DNA of 56,006 nt from Bacteroidota bacterium (GCA_013288945.1 JABDAZ010000017.1:1-56006), one strand, 5' to 3'; counted from the first letter of the stretch, positions 16,683-26,432 are shown. The notes: generated by a model not told the origin, from the sequence alone. A program made the numbers and translations.

Positions 16683-17537
16683 ATGCTAAAACCCGCTTTC
16701 AATATACAATCCGGCGATACGAATACAGAAGTAACAAAGCAATACAGATTGCTTTTAGAAGTGAGCGCGCACTCATGTAGTTGCCTGTTATTTGATGTAA
16801 GAAAGATGAGCCCTGAATGTATTCGTTTTTTTAAATTTGAAAATATAAAAGACAAACCGATTGAAGAATTACTGAATGAAATTATTGAAGAAGATGAAAT
16901 GTTTAAGAAAGAAATAAGCGAACATTTTTTTGTCTATAATTTTGAAGACAGCAGCCTTATTCCAGATAAATTTTTTAGTGTAGATATTAATAAAGAACTC
17001 ACTGAATTGATTTATGGCAACCTTGAAAAAGGAATTATTTTTAGTGAAAAAATTCCTTGGTGGGAATTGCAAAATGTTTACCGCGTTCCAACTGCCGTGC
17101 ATAATTTGTTGCAGCAAAAATTTATTAATGCAAAACACTGGCATGCATACAGCCTTTTACTAAAGAGCCATAAAATGTTTACTATAAAAGAAGGCCAGGA
17201 TTTATTTAAAATAATTTTTTACGCAGATAAAATAATAATAACTGTTTTTAAAAAAGGGCAGTTGCAACTGATTCAAACATTTGTTTATTACGATGAAAAT
17301 GATGTTGTATTTGACATCTTAAATTGCGCAAAACAATTTGATATTAATGTGGAAGATTTGCCATTGGAACTAAGCGGGCTTATTGAAAAACATTCTTCTT
17401 TATATCGTGAACTCACAAAATATTTTGCCCATATTTATTTTGAACAAATTGGCGACACGATAAAAATCACCGATGAACTGAATGAATATCCTTTACATTA
17501 TTTTTCATCATTATTGAAAATGGCCGTATGCGTATAA
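16683..17537 (+). CDS. DUF3822 family protein
   Basis: 284 residues from ATG 16683; an earlier TTG frame is ignored because it adds a poorly conserved hydrophobic leader. The sequence shows an actin/PilM-like alternation (LLLEVSAHSCSCLLFDVR near the start; LFKIIFYADKIIITVFKKGQLQLIQTF at about 178-205) that matches my memory of DUF3822. These proteins sit next to rsmD in many Bacteroidota, function unknown. Its last 10 nt overlap the rsmD start, implying translational coupling. Confidence 0.8.
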   Translation: MLKPAFNIQSGDTNTEVTKQYRLLLEVSAHSCSCLLFDVRKMSPECIRFFKFENIKDKPIEELLNEIIEEDEMFKKEISEHFFVYNFEDSSLIPDKFFSVDINKELTELIYGNLEKGIIFSEKIPWWELQNVYRVPTAVHNLLQQKFINAKHWHAYSLLLKSHKMFTIKEGQDLFKIIFYADKIIITVFKKGQLQLIQTFVYYDENDVVFDILNCAKQFDINVEDLPLELSGLIEKHSSLYRELTKYFAHIYFEQIGDTIKITDELNEYPLHYFSSLLKMAVCV

Positions 17538-18067
17538 TCAGCGGCGAATTTGGTGGAAGGCGCGTGAATCCCCCGGCAAATATGCCTCATACAAGGCCAA
17601 CAACTGATATTGCAAAAGAAGGTTTGTTCAACATTATTCAAAATAATTTAGAGATAGAAAATTTAAAAACGCTTGACTTATTCGGCGGAACCGGAAGCAT
17701 AAGTTATGAACTTGCATCAAGAGGCGCGAAGGATTTAATGATTGTTGAAAAAGATACTTCCATGTATGAGTTTATAAAAAAAACATCCGCAGATTTAAAA
17801 ATTGAAAATTTCAAAATTTCAAAAATGGATGTTTTTAAGTTTATTAATCAGTGCACAGAAAAGTTTGATTTTATTTTTGCCGGGCCGCCGTATGCATTGG
17901 CAAACATTGATGATCTTCCAAAACAAATTACTGAAAAAAAACTGCTGAATATTAATGGCTGGTTTATCCTTGAACACACGCCAAGAAATAATTATAAAAA
18001 TTTTCCGCTGTTTGTAACCGAACGAAATTATGGCTCTACTATATTTTCTATTTTTGTAAACAAATAG
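17528..18067 (+). CDS. rsmD: 16S rRNA (guanine966-N2)-methyltransferase RsmD
   Basis: 179 residues. It begins with the RsmD signature RIISGEFGGRRV, then RPTTDIAKEGLFNII and the SAM motif LDLFGGTGSISYELASRGA. The catalytic N/D-P-P-Y/F loop reads FAGPPYAL, with Gly119 where Asp is usual. It methylates G966 of 16S rRNA. The ATG overlaps the DUF3822 stop by 10 nt and bioD follows after 19 nt, so the three genes are likely one transcript. Confidence 0.9.
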   Translation: MRIISGEFGGRRVNPPANMPHTRPTTDIAKEGLFNIIQNNLEIENLKTLDLFGGTGSISYELASRGAKDLMIVEKDTSMYEFIKKTSADLKIENFKISKMDVFKFINQCTEKFDFIFAGPPYALANIDDLPKQITEKKLLNINGWFILEHTPRNNYKNFPLFVTERNYGSTIFSIFVNK

Positions 18068-18086
18068 AAAATTATTTTTTCAAACC

Positions 18087-18788
18087 ATGCAACCCATTTT
18101 TATTACAGGCATTGGAACCGACGTTGGCAAAACATTAATAGCTGCAATTGTAACTCAAGCATTGCAGGCCGATTACTGGAAACCAATACAGGCAGGCTTT
18201 TCAGAAGGAACAGACAGCAAATGGATAAATCAAATCATTAATAATAAATCAACTACAATTTATAATGAAGCTTATAAATTAAAACTTCCCGCATCTCCGC
18301 ACATTGCCGCGCGTGATGAAAAAATTAATATTAATCTCGATGAAATTTTAAACCAGTTTCATAAGATCCAAAACACAAAAAACAAACTCCAGGAAAACAT
18401 TAATGAAAATAGTTTATCTGAAAACCTTCAATTGTCAACTGTTAACTATTTAATTATCGAAGGCGCAGGCGGATTAATGGTTCCTTTAAATGATCATGAA
18501 TTTGTTGCGGATCTAATTAAAAAATTAAATGCAAAAGTGATTTTGGTAAGCAGGAATTATTTGGGAAGCATCAATCATTCTTTATTAACGGCGATGGTTT
18601 GCAAACAATATAATCTTGATGTTGTTGGCTGGATTTTTAATGATCAGTATCTGCAATACGAAGATGAAATTGTTCGCTGGAGCGGCTTTCCGAAAATTGC
18701 TTCTGTCCCGTTCGAAAAAAATATTAATAAAGATTTTATTAATGAGCAGGCAAATAAAATAAAACAGTCATTAACAGATTTATTATAA
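18087..18788 (+). CDS. bioD: Dethiobiotin synthetase
   Basis: 233 residues. P-loop ATPase that closes the ureido ring of dethiobiotin from diaminopelargonic acid and CO2. Walker A is ITGIGTDVGKT near the N-terminus, followed by DYWKPIQAG. The second conserved site is IEGAGGLMVPLND at about 126-138, and NYLGSINHSLLT follows. No other biotin gene is in the window, so bioD is isolated here behind rsmD. Confidence 0.93.
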   Translation: MQPIFITGIGTDVGKTLIAAIVTQALQADYWKPIQAGFSEGTDSKWINQIINNKSTTIYNEAYKLKLPASPHIAARDEKININLDEILNQFHKIQNTKNKLQENINENSLSENLQLSTVNYLIIEGAGGLMVPLNDHEFVADLIKKLNAKVILVSRNYLGSINHSLLTAMVCKQYNLDVVGWIFNDQYLQYEDEIVRWSGFPKIASVPFEKNINKDFINEQANKIKQSLTDLL

Positions 18789-18844
18789 GTTTTACTTCCC
18801 TGTTAAACCAATCTGAAAGTATTAATGATGCTGCATAAATTAAC

Positions 18845-18852
18845 TACCTTTG
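18845..18852 (+). promoter_or_regulatory. Candidate -7 box of the lpxK operon
   Basis: TACCTTTG, an exact TAnnTTTG, 27 nt before the lpxK ATG at 18880. It could drive lpxK-rnr-polyprenyl synthase-Smr. Confidence 0.55.
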
Positions 18853-18879
18853 CATATTCGTTTATTACGAATTGCGATT

Positions 18880-19950
18880 ATGAATTTTAATTTTCCATTG
18901 CTAAGGCCGGTGCGCATTTTGTTATTTCCTTTTTCAATTTTGTATGCGGTAATTATTTGGGTAAGAAATTTTTTTTACAATAAAAATATTCTTGCTTCGT
19001 CATCATTTAATCTTCCCGTAATATGCGTTGGAAACCTTGCTGCTGGCGGAACCGGCAAATCTCCAATGGTTGAGTTTTTAATAAAAATATTAAAAGGCAA
19101 ATTTGAAATTGCTATATTAAGCCGTGGCTATAAACGAAAAACAAAAGGTTATGCATTAGCGGATGAAAGTTCAACGGCACTTGATATTGGTGATGAACCC
19201 ATGCAGTTTCATAGCAAATTTCCTGAAGTTTCAATTGCAGTGGGCGAGGAGCGTATTGTCGCGATTCCGCAATTGCTACACGACAAGCCGGAAACAAAAA
19301 CGATTATTCTTGACGATGCATTTCAACACAGAAGTGTGAAAGCCGGGTTGAATATTTTATTAACGGATTTCAATAATCTTTTTACGCGTGACTGGTATTT
19401 GCCAACCGGCGATTTACGTGATGAAAAAAGAAGTTATAAACGCGCGCAAATTATAATTGTAACAAAGTGCCCGGAAGATATTTCTCAACAACAAAAATGG
19501 GACACGATTAAAGAAATAAATCCGCTGGCTGCTCAGCAAATTTATTTTACTTCTATAAAATATGGAATGCCCTATCATATTGTAAACAGAAAAGAAATTC
19601 TTATTAATAACACAACAGAAGTTTTGCTTGTTACCGGCATTGCAAATCCACGACCGATGAAAAAATATTTACAAGACAATTCAAAAACTTATCACCAGGT
19701 TTCTTATAACGATCATCATATTTTTACGATTGATGATTTAAAAGAAATTATAAAAAGATTTAGCAACATTACAGACAGGAATAAAATTATTCTTACAACA
19801 GAAAAAGATGCTGTGCGGCTTATAAAATTTTCAAGCGAAATTGAAAACTTGCCATTTTATGTGATGCCAATTGAACCGAAATTTTTATTTGATGAAGAAG
19901 AAAAATTCGCAGCATCTGTTATTAATTACATTACACATTTTAAAAATTAA
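18880..19950 (+). CDS. lpxK: Tetraacyldisaccharide 4'-kinase
   Basis: 356 residues from ATG 18880; an earlier TTG in frame lies inside the -7 box region. An N-terminal membrane anchor (ILLFPFSILYAVIIWV) is followed by the P-loop VGNLAAGGTGKSP at about 49-61, then LSRGYKRKTKGY and LDDAFQHRSVK. It adds the 4'-phosphate to the lipid A precursor at the inner-membrane face. rnr begins 8 nt downstream. Confidence 0.95.
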   Translation: MNFNFPLLRPVRILLFPFSILYAVIIWVRNFFYNKNILASSSFNLPVICVGNLAAGGTGKSPMVEFLIKILKGKFEIAILSRGYKRKTKGYALADESSTALDIGDEPMQFHSKFPEVSIAVGEERIVAIPQLLHDKPETKTIILDDAFQHRSVKAGLNILLTDFNNLFTRDWYLPTGDLRDEKRSYKRAQIIIVTKCPEDISQQQKWDTIKEINPLAAQQIYFTSIKYGMPYHIVNRKEILINNTTEVLLVTGIANPRPMKKYLQDNSKTYHQVSYNDHHIFTIDDLKEIIKRFSNITDRNKIILTTEKDAVRLIKFSSEIENLPFYVMPIEPKFLFDEEEKFAASVINYITHFKN

Positions 19951-19958
19951 CCCAAATT

Positions 19959-21962
19959 ATGGGACATAAAAACGAAAAAAAGAAAAAGAAAAAATCATCA
20001 TCATCAAGTGATTTACATAAAGGAAAATTAGATGTTACACGTTCAGGAATTGGATTTGTGGTGGTAGAAAATATGGAGAAAGATATTTTGGTTCGCCCAA
20101 ATGATTTTAATACAGCGATGCACGGAGACACAGTGCTGGTGCGGATTGTAAACAATTCATCAAAAAGCGGCCGCACGCAGGGGGAAGTTGTAGAAGTACT
20201 AGAAAGAAAACAAATGGAATTTCTTGGACATGTAGAATTGAGTAAAACATTTGCATTTTTTATTGCAGATACACATAAACCAATGCCGAACATTTATATT
20301 CCGCTTGATAAATTAAATGGCGCAATTAATAATGATCGCGTTATTATAAAAATTACAGAATGGGAAAAAAATAAAAAGCCACAAGGCGAAGTAATTTCTG
20401 TAATGGACAGCTCTGATGAAAATGATAAAGTGATGAAAGAGATATTATTGGAAAATGGTTTCCCGATATTTTTTCCAGAAGAAATAATTGAAGAATCAGA
20501 ACGTTTGCCCGATGTGATTTCTGAGATTGAAATTAAAAAAAGAAAAGATGTTCGTGATACATTAACGTTCACAATCGATCCCGCGGATGCAAAAGATTTT
20601 GATGATGCAATTTCATTTAAAAAGATAAAAGATGATTTGTATGAAATCGGCGTGCACATTGCAGATGTAAGCCATTATGTGGAAACAGATACTGCGCTTG
20701 ATAAAGAGGCATACACGCGCGCTACATCCGTTTATTTGCCAGACAGAGTTAACCCAATGTTGCCAGAGAGAATTTCAAATGAATTGTGTTCCCTTCGTCC
20801 GCATGAAGATAAATTAACGTTCTCTGCCATTTTTCAAATGACAACAAAAGGTGAAATAAAAAATCAATGGATTGGCAAAACGGCTATTCATTCTGATCAT
20901 CGTTTTACATACGAAGATGTGCAGGAAATTATCGACAAGAAAGAAGGAATGCATAATGAAGAAGTTTTGATTTTAAATGAACTTGCGCAACGTTTCCGCA
21001 AGCAACGTTTTAAAAAAGGTGCTATCAATTTTTCATCAACAGAAGTTCGTTTTAAGTTGGACGAAAAAGGAAAACCAATTGGAATTGTTATTAAAGAAAG
21101 TAAAGAATCGCATCAGCTTGTTGAAGAATTTATGTTGCTTGCCAACAGAACGATTGCAGAGTATGTTGGAAAAATTGAGATTAATAAAAAACCGATTCCG
21201 TTTCCCTATCGAATTCATGATACGCCAGATAAAGAAAAGTTGTTGCCATTTGTTGAGTTTGCAAAAAAGTATGGAATTAATTTTGATACAAAAACGCCGC
21301 AGGGAATTGCATCTTCATTCAATCAAATGCTTGCTGATGTGCATGGAAAGCCCGAGCAGCATGTACTTGAGCAATTAGGTATCCGCACAATGGCGAAGGC
21401 AATTTATACTTCTGAAAACATTGGCCATTATGGTTTGGGTTTTGAACATTATTGTCATTTCACTTCGCCAATCCGTCGTTATCCTGATGTGATGGTGCAT
21501 CGCATTTTGGAAGAATGTTTGCAACATAACATTGAGCCTGATAAAAAGATGGAACAAAAATGCAAAAATGCAAGCGAACGCGAACGTGCTGCAATGGATA
21601 GCGAACGCGCTGCAAATAAATACAAACAGGTTGAGTACATGCAGGATTATTTGGGTGAAGAATTTGAAGGTGTTATCAGCGGCGTTTCTTCATTTGGTTT
21701 TTGGGTGGAAACTGTTTTGCATAAATGTGAAGGTTTGGTAAGCATTAATAGTTTGTCTGATTATGATGATTTTCGTTTGATTGAAGGCGAATACTGTTTG
21801 GCTGGAAGGAGCAGTGGGCGCCAGTTTCGGATGGGTGATAAAGTTATTATTAAAGTGATTGCAGCCAATCTTACAAAACGCCAGCTCGATTATCAATGGG
21901 TAGTAAAAGAAAATTTGCCGGATGAAGATTTTAAAGAACGTTCTGCGAAAAGAAATCATTAA
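19959..21962 (+). CDS. rnr: Ribonuclease R
   Basis: 667 residues, shorter than the E. coli enzyme (813), because the N-terminal HTH extension is replaced by a Lys/Ser-rich tail (EKKKKKKSSSSS). Cold-shock domains occupy roughly 20-170. The RNB catalytic domain runs about 195-520, with metal ligands in DPADAKDFDDAISF and the helix YTSENIGHYGLGFEHYCHFTSPIRRYPD. A C-terminal S1 domain follows (about 565-645). It degrades structured RNA 3' to 5'. It ends in tandem TAATAA. Confidence 0.95.
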   Translation: MGHKNEKKKKKKSSSSSDLHKGKLDVTRSGIGFVVVENMEKDILVRPNDFNTAMHGDTVLVRIVNNSSKSGRTQGEVVEVLERKQMEFLGHVELSKTFAFFIADTHKPMPNIYIPLDKLNGAINNDRVIIKITEWEKNKKPQGEVISVMDSSDENDKVMKEILLENGFPIFFPEEIIEESERLPDVISEIEIKKRKDVRDTLTFTIDPADAKDFDDAISFKKIKDDLYEIGVHIADVSHYVETDTALDKEAYTRATSVYLPDRVNPMLPERISNELCSLRPHEDKLTFSAIFQMTTKGEIKNQWIGKTAIHSDHRFTYEDVQEIIDKKEGMHNEEVLILNELAQRFRKQRFKKGAINFSSTEVRFKLDEKGKPIGIVIKESKESHQLVEEFMLLANRTIAEYVGKIEINKKPIPFPYRIHDTPDKEKLLPFVEFAKKYGINFDTKTPQGIASSFNQMLADVHGKPEQHVLEQLGIRTMAKAIYTSENIGHYGLGFEHYCHFTSPIRRYPDVMVHRILEECLQHNIEPDKKMEQKCKNASERERAAMDSERAANKYKQVEYMQDYLGEEFEGVISGVSSFGFWVETVLHKCEGLVSINSLSDYDDFRLIEGEYCLAGRSSGRQFRMGDKVIIKVIAANLTKRQLDYQWVVKENLPDEDFKERSAKRNH

Positions 21963-22044
21963 TAAACAATTGAAATGTTTATTAATGATTTTCTCAATAA
22001 TAATTTTATTAATAAATATTTTTTGAAAGACTGAAATATAGTTC

Positions 22045-23010
22045 ATGAAAAATTTTGAAGAATTATCAAATGAATTTTTAATACGGTTTAATAAAAATCA
22101 TTTTCCTGCACAGCCATCAACGTTGTACGGGCCTGCTGATTATTTTTTAGGAGTTGGTGGAAAGCGCATCAGGCCTGTGTTGTGTTTAATGGGCAATGAA
22201 TTGTTTGATGAAATAAATGAAGAAGCATATCATGTTGCAACGGCTATTGAATTGTTTCACAATTTTACTTTGGTGCATGATGATATTATGGACAATGCAC
22301 CGTTGCGCCGCGGCATGCAAACTGTGCATGAAAAATATGGTGTGCCAACTGCATTGCTTGCAGGCGATATAATGTTTATTGTTGCCTATAATTATTTGAA
22401 TAAAATAAAAACTGCCAATCTCGAAAAGATAATTCATGTGTATAATAAAACTGCGATGGAAGTTTGCGAAGGCCAGCAAATAGACATGGATTATGAAAAG
22501 AAAGAACAGGTTTCGATGGATGAATATTTGCACATGATTGAATTGAAAACTTCTGTGTTGCTTGCTGCAAGTTTGCAACTTGGCGCAATACTCGGAGGCG
22601 CTGGAGACGGCAACCAGCAACACTTGTATCAGTTTGGAAAAAATCTTGGATTGGCTTTTCAGGTGCAGGATGATTATTTGGATGCGTTTGGCGATCCATT
22701 AAAATTTGGGAAGCAGGTTGGCGGCGATATCATCGCAAATAAAAAAACTTTTTTATTAATAAAAGCATTGGAAACCGCATCGCCACCGCAAGTGGAAACG
22801 ATAAAAGAATTAATAAAAACAAATCCTGCTGATAAAGTAAATCAAATGCTTTCTATTTTTAAAAGTTGCGGCATTGATGAATGGGCAAAAGAATTGAAAG
22901 AAAAATATATGCAAACTGCATTCAAACACCTTGATGATATTGCAGTGCTGTCTATTCGTAAAAAACCATTAATGGAACTTGCAGAATTTTTGGTGCAGCG
23001 TGAATATTAA
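22045..23010 (+). CDS. Polyprenyl diphosphate synthase
   Basis: 321 residues of the all-helical trans-prenyltransferase family. First Asp-rich motif DDIMDNAPLRRG at about 78-89, preceded by GGKRIRPVLCLMGNE; second Asp-rich motif QVQDDYLDAFGDP near 210. It condenses isopentenyl diphosphate onto an allylic primer; chain length (quinone side chain or shorter) cannot be decided here. It lies between rnr (82 nt) and the Smr protein (21 nt), and ends in tandem TAATAA. Confidence 0.93.
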   Translation: MKNFEELSNEFLIRFNKNHFPAQPSTLYGPADYFLGVGGKRIRPVLCLMGNELFDEINEEAYHVATAIELFHNFTLVHDDIMDNAPLRRGMQTVHEKYGVPTALLAGDIMFIVAYNYLNKIKTANLEKIIHVYNKTAMEVCEGQQIDMDYEKKEQVSMDEYLHMIELKTSVLLAASLQLGAILGGAGDGNQQHLYQFGKNLGLAFQVQDDYLDAFGDPLKFGKQVGGDIIANKKTFLLIKALETASPPQVETIKELIKTNPADKVNQMLSIFKSCGIDEWAKELKEKYMQTAFKHLDDIAVLSIRKKPLMELAEFLVQREY

Positions 23011-23031
23011 TAAAATCCGATCTTATATAAA

Positions 23032-24054
23032 ATGAAATTTCAAACTGGTGATAAGGTATTAATACTTCTTTCAAACGAAGAAGGCGAAGTGGTTGAAATC
23101 ATTAATAATAAAATGGTAATGGTTGAAGTGCGCGGTGTAAAATTCCCTGCATATATTGACCAGCTTGACTTTCCGTACTTCAAACGTTTTACTGAAAAAA
23201 AATTATTTCCTGCAAAAAAGGAAAAAAAATATATCGATCAGTTGCCTGCAGAAAAAAAGGAACGCGTTGCAAAAACAGCAGATGGAACCTGGTTAACTTT
23301 TTTACCAGTATTTGAAAGCGATGAATTTGGTGATGATGTTGTTGAAAATTTAAAAGTTCATCTTGTTAATAATTCTCACAGCGGTTTCAATTTTACATAT
23401 CATTTAAATTATTTTGGAAAGGAAAATTTTGAACTCCAAAATCAAATTCACAATTTTCAGGATTTTTATTTGCATGATATTGCTTTTGAAAATTTGAACG
23501 ACAGCCCGACTTTTGAATTTGATTTCACATTAATAACTCCTGATAAAACTAAAGCCGATCATTTTGAAAGCTCGCTGAAACTCAAGCCCAAACAGGTTTT
23601 CGCGAAGATTGAAGAAATTAAAAAGAAAGGCGAAGCAACTTTTTCTTATAAATTATTTGATGAATATCCTAATAAAGCTGCTGAAGAAAAAATAGAAATC
23701 AGCAATTTATCATCCGCAGGTTATAAAGTTTATGAAGCATCAAAATCACGTCAAAATTTACCGCAGGCAAAATATGAAGTTGATTTGCATGCAGAAAAAT
23801 TAACCGACAACTGGAACAAGATGAGCAATTTTGAAATCCTCACTTTGCAGTTGCAAACATTGGAAAAATATATTGACATTAATACTGCACACCGTTTGCC
23901 ATCAATGATTGCACTACACGGCGTGGGAACAGGAAAATTGCGCGATGAAATTCATGAGCTATTAAGGCTACGCCGCGAAGTAAAATTTTTCGTGAATCAA
24001 TATGATGCACGATATGGATATGGTGCAACTGAAATTTTCTTTCAATATAAATAA
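23032..24054 (+). CDS. DUF2027 and Smr domain protein
   Basis: 340 residues. The N-terminal segment (1-~60, QTGDKVLILLSNEEGEVVEI) is a small beta-barrel-like domain. The middle (about 75-225) is the DUF2027 beta-sandwich region. The C-terminus (about 245-340) is a Smr domain with YEVDLHAEKL, the MIALHGVGTGKLRDEI motif and a final DARYGYGATEIFF. Smr domains are nucleases that act on nucleic acid, including mRNA on collided ribosomes. The gene is the last of the lpxK-rnr group and lies just before rnpB. Confidence 0.88.
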   Translation: MKFQTGDKVLILLSNEEGEVVEIINNKMVMVEVRGVKFPAYIDQLDFPYFKRFTEKKLFPAKKEKKYIDQLPAEKKERVAKTADGTWLTFLPVFESDEFGDDVVENLKVHLVNNSHSGFNFTYHLNYFGKENFELQNQIHNFQDFYLHDIAFENLNDSPTFEFDFTLITPDKTKADHFESSLKLKPKQVFAKIEEIKKKGEATFSYKLFDEYPNKAAEEKIEISNLSSAGYKVYEASKSRQNLPQAKYEVDLHAEKLTDNWNKMSNFEILTLQLQTLEKYIDINTAHRLPSMIALHGVGTGKLRDEIHELLRLRREVKFFVNQYDARYGYGATEIFFQYK

Positions 24055-24108
24055 GAATTGGCTCTGCATATATTTTTCTTCAAATTAATAATAACTATTT
24101 TTACAATT

Positions 24109-24464
24109 GCTATCAGACGTGCCATCGATTTTCTTTATTGAAAATAGGAAAGTCCGGACAGCGAAGGGCAATGCACCGGTGAATAGCCGGGTGATGTAAC
24201 AATCAACAGAAAGTGCCACAGAAAATAACTGTCGCGTTAACACGCGATGAGGGTGAAAATGTGGGGTAAGAGCCCACGGCATTTATCAGTAATGATATTT
24301 GCGGGTAAACCTTGCATGCTGTAATGCCACGTAAACTAATGTTTGAAGGCGGCCCGCCTGAGTTAGAGGGTAGGCAGCAAGAGGTGCTGAGCAATCAGCA
24401 TCCCAGGTAAATGATGGCGTTCTTTAGTAATAAAGAAACAGAATCCGGCTTATAAGCTGATAGC
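24109..24464 (+). ncRNA. rnpB: RNase P RNA, bacterial class A
   Basis: All conserved blocks are in order: GGAAAGTCCGGACA near 24150, GAAGGGCAATGCACCGG, ACAGAAAGTGCCACAGAAAA, GGGTAAGAGCCCACGGC, TGTTTGAAGGCGGCCCGCC, GAGGGTAGGC and ACAGAATCCGGCTTATA. P1 is formed by GCTATCAG (24109-24116) and CTGATAGC (24457-24464), which fixes both ends. A T6 run follows. TATTTTTA (24096-24103), one base off the -7 consensus, lies 5 nt before the predicted 5' end. It is the catalytic RNA for tRNA 5' maturation. Confidence 0.96.
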
Positions 24465-24470
24465 TTTTTT

Positions 24471-24503
24471 AACAGCCATTGAAACAAAATTTCAATGGCT
24501 GTT
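24471..24503. terminator. Hairpin between rnpB and the CPBP-like gene
   Basis: AACAGCCATTGAAA (24471-24484) and its exact reverse complement (24490-24503) flank a 5-nt loop. The CPBP-like stop codon lies inside the right arm. Flanking T runs are missing on the exit side of both strands, so it may protect 3' ends or block convergent polymerases rather than act as a classical terminator. Confidence 0.55.
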
Positions 24504-25421
24504 AAAATATAATAGCGATGCATAACCGCCAAGTTCCATCATCCACGCGAGGCCAAGGTGAACCATCAATCCGCCAAGAATTGATTTGGTTTTATATGCA
24601 AGCACACCAAGAATAATTCCGCCAAAATAAGAACTAATGCACTCTGCAAGCGGTTTGCCGAAATGAATAGTGCAATAAAAAACTGCCATTGGCAAAATAG
24701 AATTAATGCCTGCAAAACGAATAAAACCAATTACTAAAAACCCACGAAAAAATAGTTCTATCGAAATGAAATCGAGGCCATAAGAAATTTCATACAACAA
24801 TTTATAAAACCATGAATAATGTGTGTAGTTATTAATAAAATAAATTGTTTTTGCTTTTGGATACATCTGCAAAAAATCTACTTGTGTCGATGCAGAAATT
24901 ATTAATAGAACAACACAAAACAACATTAATAAATATGGTTTTGCATTAAAATTTTTTGTGGTGAAACCAAAGAATGATTGTTGTTTGTATAAAGATTTCC
25001 AGGTAAAAAATAAGGCAATTAATATCATTAATAATTTTGCAGGAAATTGTAAAACGATGCTGGAATACTTATCCCACGGGTTTTTCAGCAATTTTGTTGA
25101 CAATGAAAAAATATTCCAGTGAATTATTTTTAATGAAAAAATCAATGACGCAATCATTATAAACAAGATGAATTTTACTTTATTATTAATAATAAATTCT
25201 TTGTTGGATTGTAAAAGATAAGCTGTTGAAAAAATTATAAAATAGAAAATAAAAAAAACTGCGAGGCTTAAAAACCAAGGTGAAATTGCGATGATTCTTT
25301 TTTCGATACCAACAGAATAATTTAATGCAATGAGAATGGAAACAAAAAAAGTTGTGAGTAAAAAATTGAGTAATCTTATTTCTTTAAAATAGTTTTTCAG
25401 GTAGCTGATAAAAACATTCAT
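24492..25421 (-). CDS. CPBP-family membrane protein (protease-like)
   Basis: 309 residues with about eight membrane helices. The C-terminal third carries the CPBP/Abi domain: IELFFRGFLVIGF near 221-233, then FYCTIHFGKPL and GGLMVHLGLAW, giving the conserved Arg and two His. The family motif is EExxxR; here the first Glu is Ile221, with only Glu222 kept. It may be a divergent intramembrane glutamic protease. It follows plsX by 32 nt, replacing the fabH often seen there. Confidence 0.78.
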   Translation of the reverse strand: MNVFISYLKNYFKEIRLLNFLLTTFFVSILIALNYSVGIEKRIIAISPWFLSLAVFFIFYFIIFSTAYLLQSNKEFIINNKVKFILFIMIASLIFSLKIIHWNIFSLSTKLLKNPWDKYSSIVLQFPAKLLMILIALFFTWKSLYKQQSFFGFTTKNFNAKPYLLMLFCVVLLIISASTQVDFLQMYPKAKTIYFINNYTHYSWFYKLLYEISYGLDFISIELFFRGFLVIGFIRFAGINSILPMAVFYCTIHFGKPLAECISSYFGGIILGVLAYKTKSILGGLMVHLGLAWMMELGGYASLLYFNSH

Positions 25422-25453
25422 TAATAGAAATAATTATTGAGCAAGAAAGGTAA

Positions 25454-26398
25454 TTAATCCTGTTTGAAGCTGGCTTTCATTTTAGCCATCAAATCTGTTT
25501 CAATCATTTTTTGCGCAAGCACAATCATATTTTTAAATGCTTTTGCCTGCGAAATTCCGTGGCCGATTATTACAGGTTTTGCAACGCCAAGTACAGGTGT
25601 GCCGCCATAATTTTCAAAATTGAAACGTTCAAAATATTCGTTGTTAATATTTTTTTGTTTGGCAATTTCATATAATGATTCGGCGAGTTTGAGAATAATA
25701 TTTCCTGTAAAACCTTCGCAAACCATCACGTCGGTTTTATCAATTAAAATATCACGGCCTTCAATATTTCCGGTGAAATTTATTGGTGTATTTTCTTTTA
25801 ATAATGGATACGCAGCCTGCGCCAGTAGATTTCCTTTGCCTTCTTCTTCACCAATATTTATTAATGAAACGCGCGGGTTATTAATACCGAGAATATGTTG
25901 CGCATAAAGAGAACCAAGAATAGCAAATTGATTTAAATGTTCTGGTTTGCAATCTGCATTTAAACCAACATCGAGCAGCAAACCAGAGCCTCCATTTTCT
26001 TTTGGAATAATTGTAGCAATTGTTGGGCGTAGAACGCCGTCCATTGCTTTAATGCTGTATAATGCGCCAATCATCATTGCGCCGGTATTTCCCGCACTGA
26101 TAAAAGCTTCAATTTTTCCTGAAGCAAGTAAATGAAAACCGACAGCGATAGAAGATTGTTGCTTTTCTTTTAATGCTTTGGTAGGATGTTCATCCATGCC
26201 GATTACCTGCGGCGCATGAATAATTTTTACAGAAGAGGATGGAATTGAAAACTCCTGAAACAATTGCTGCAACTGCGTTTCATCACCAGTTGCATATAAA
26301 ACAGACGCAGATGGATTTTCGTTCAAATATAGTTGGATACCTTTCACGGCTTCCCGTGGTGCAAAGTCTCCGCCCATCATATCTAAACCAATATTCAT
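25454..26398 (-). CDS. plsX: Phosphate acyltransferase PlsX
   Basis: 314 residues. It makes acyl-phosphate from acyl-ACP, feeding PlsY (also in this window) in phosphatidic acid synthesis. It starts NIGLDMMGGDFAPREAVKG; further family segments are EHPTKALKEKQQSSIAVG, SAGNTGAMMIGAL and VCEGFTGNIILKLAE. Peripheral membrane enzyme. Gene order yceD-rpmF-plsX is the classic arrangement, with 34 nt to rpmF. Confidence 0.96.
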   Translation of the reverse strand: MNIGLDMMGGDFAPREAVKGIQLYLNENPSASVLYATGDETQLQQLFQEFSIPSSSVKIIHAPQVIGMDEHPTKALKEKQQSSIAVGFHLLASGKIEAFISAGNTGAMMIGALYSIKAMDGVLRPTIATIIPKENGGSGLLLDVGLNADCKPEHLNQFAILGSLYAQHILGINNPRVSLINIGEEEGKGNLLAQAAYPLLKENTPINFTGNIEGRDILIDKTDVMVCEGFTGNIILKLAESLYEIAKQKNINNEYFERFNFENYGGTPVLGVAKPVIIGHGISQAKAFKNMIVLAQKMIETDLMAKMKASFKQD

Positions 26399-26432
26399 CT
26401 GCGCAAAGCTATATGAAAATCAATCAGCGAAA

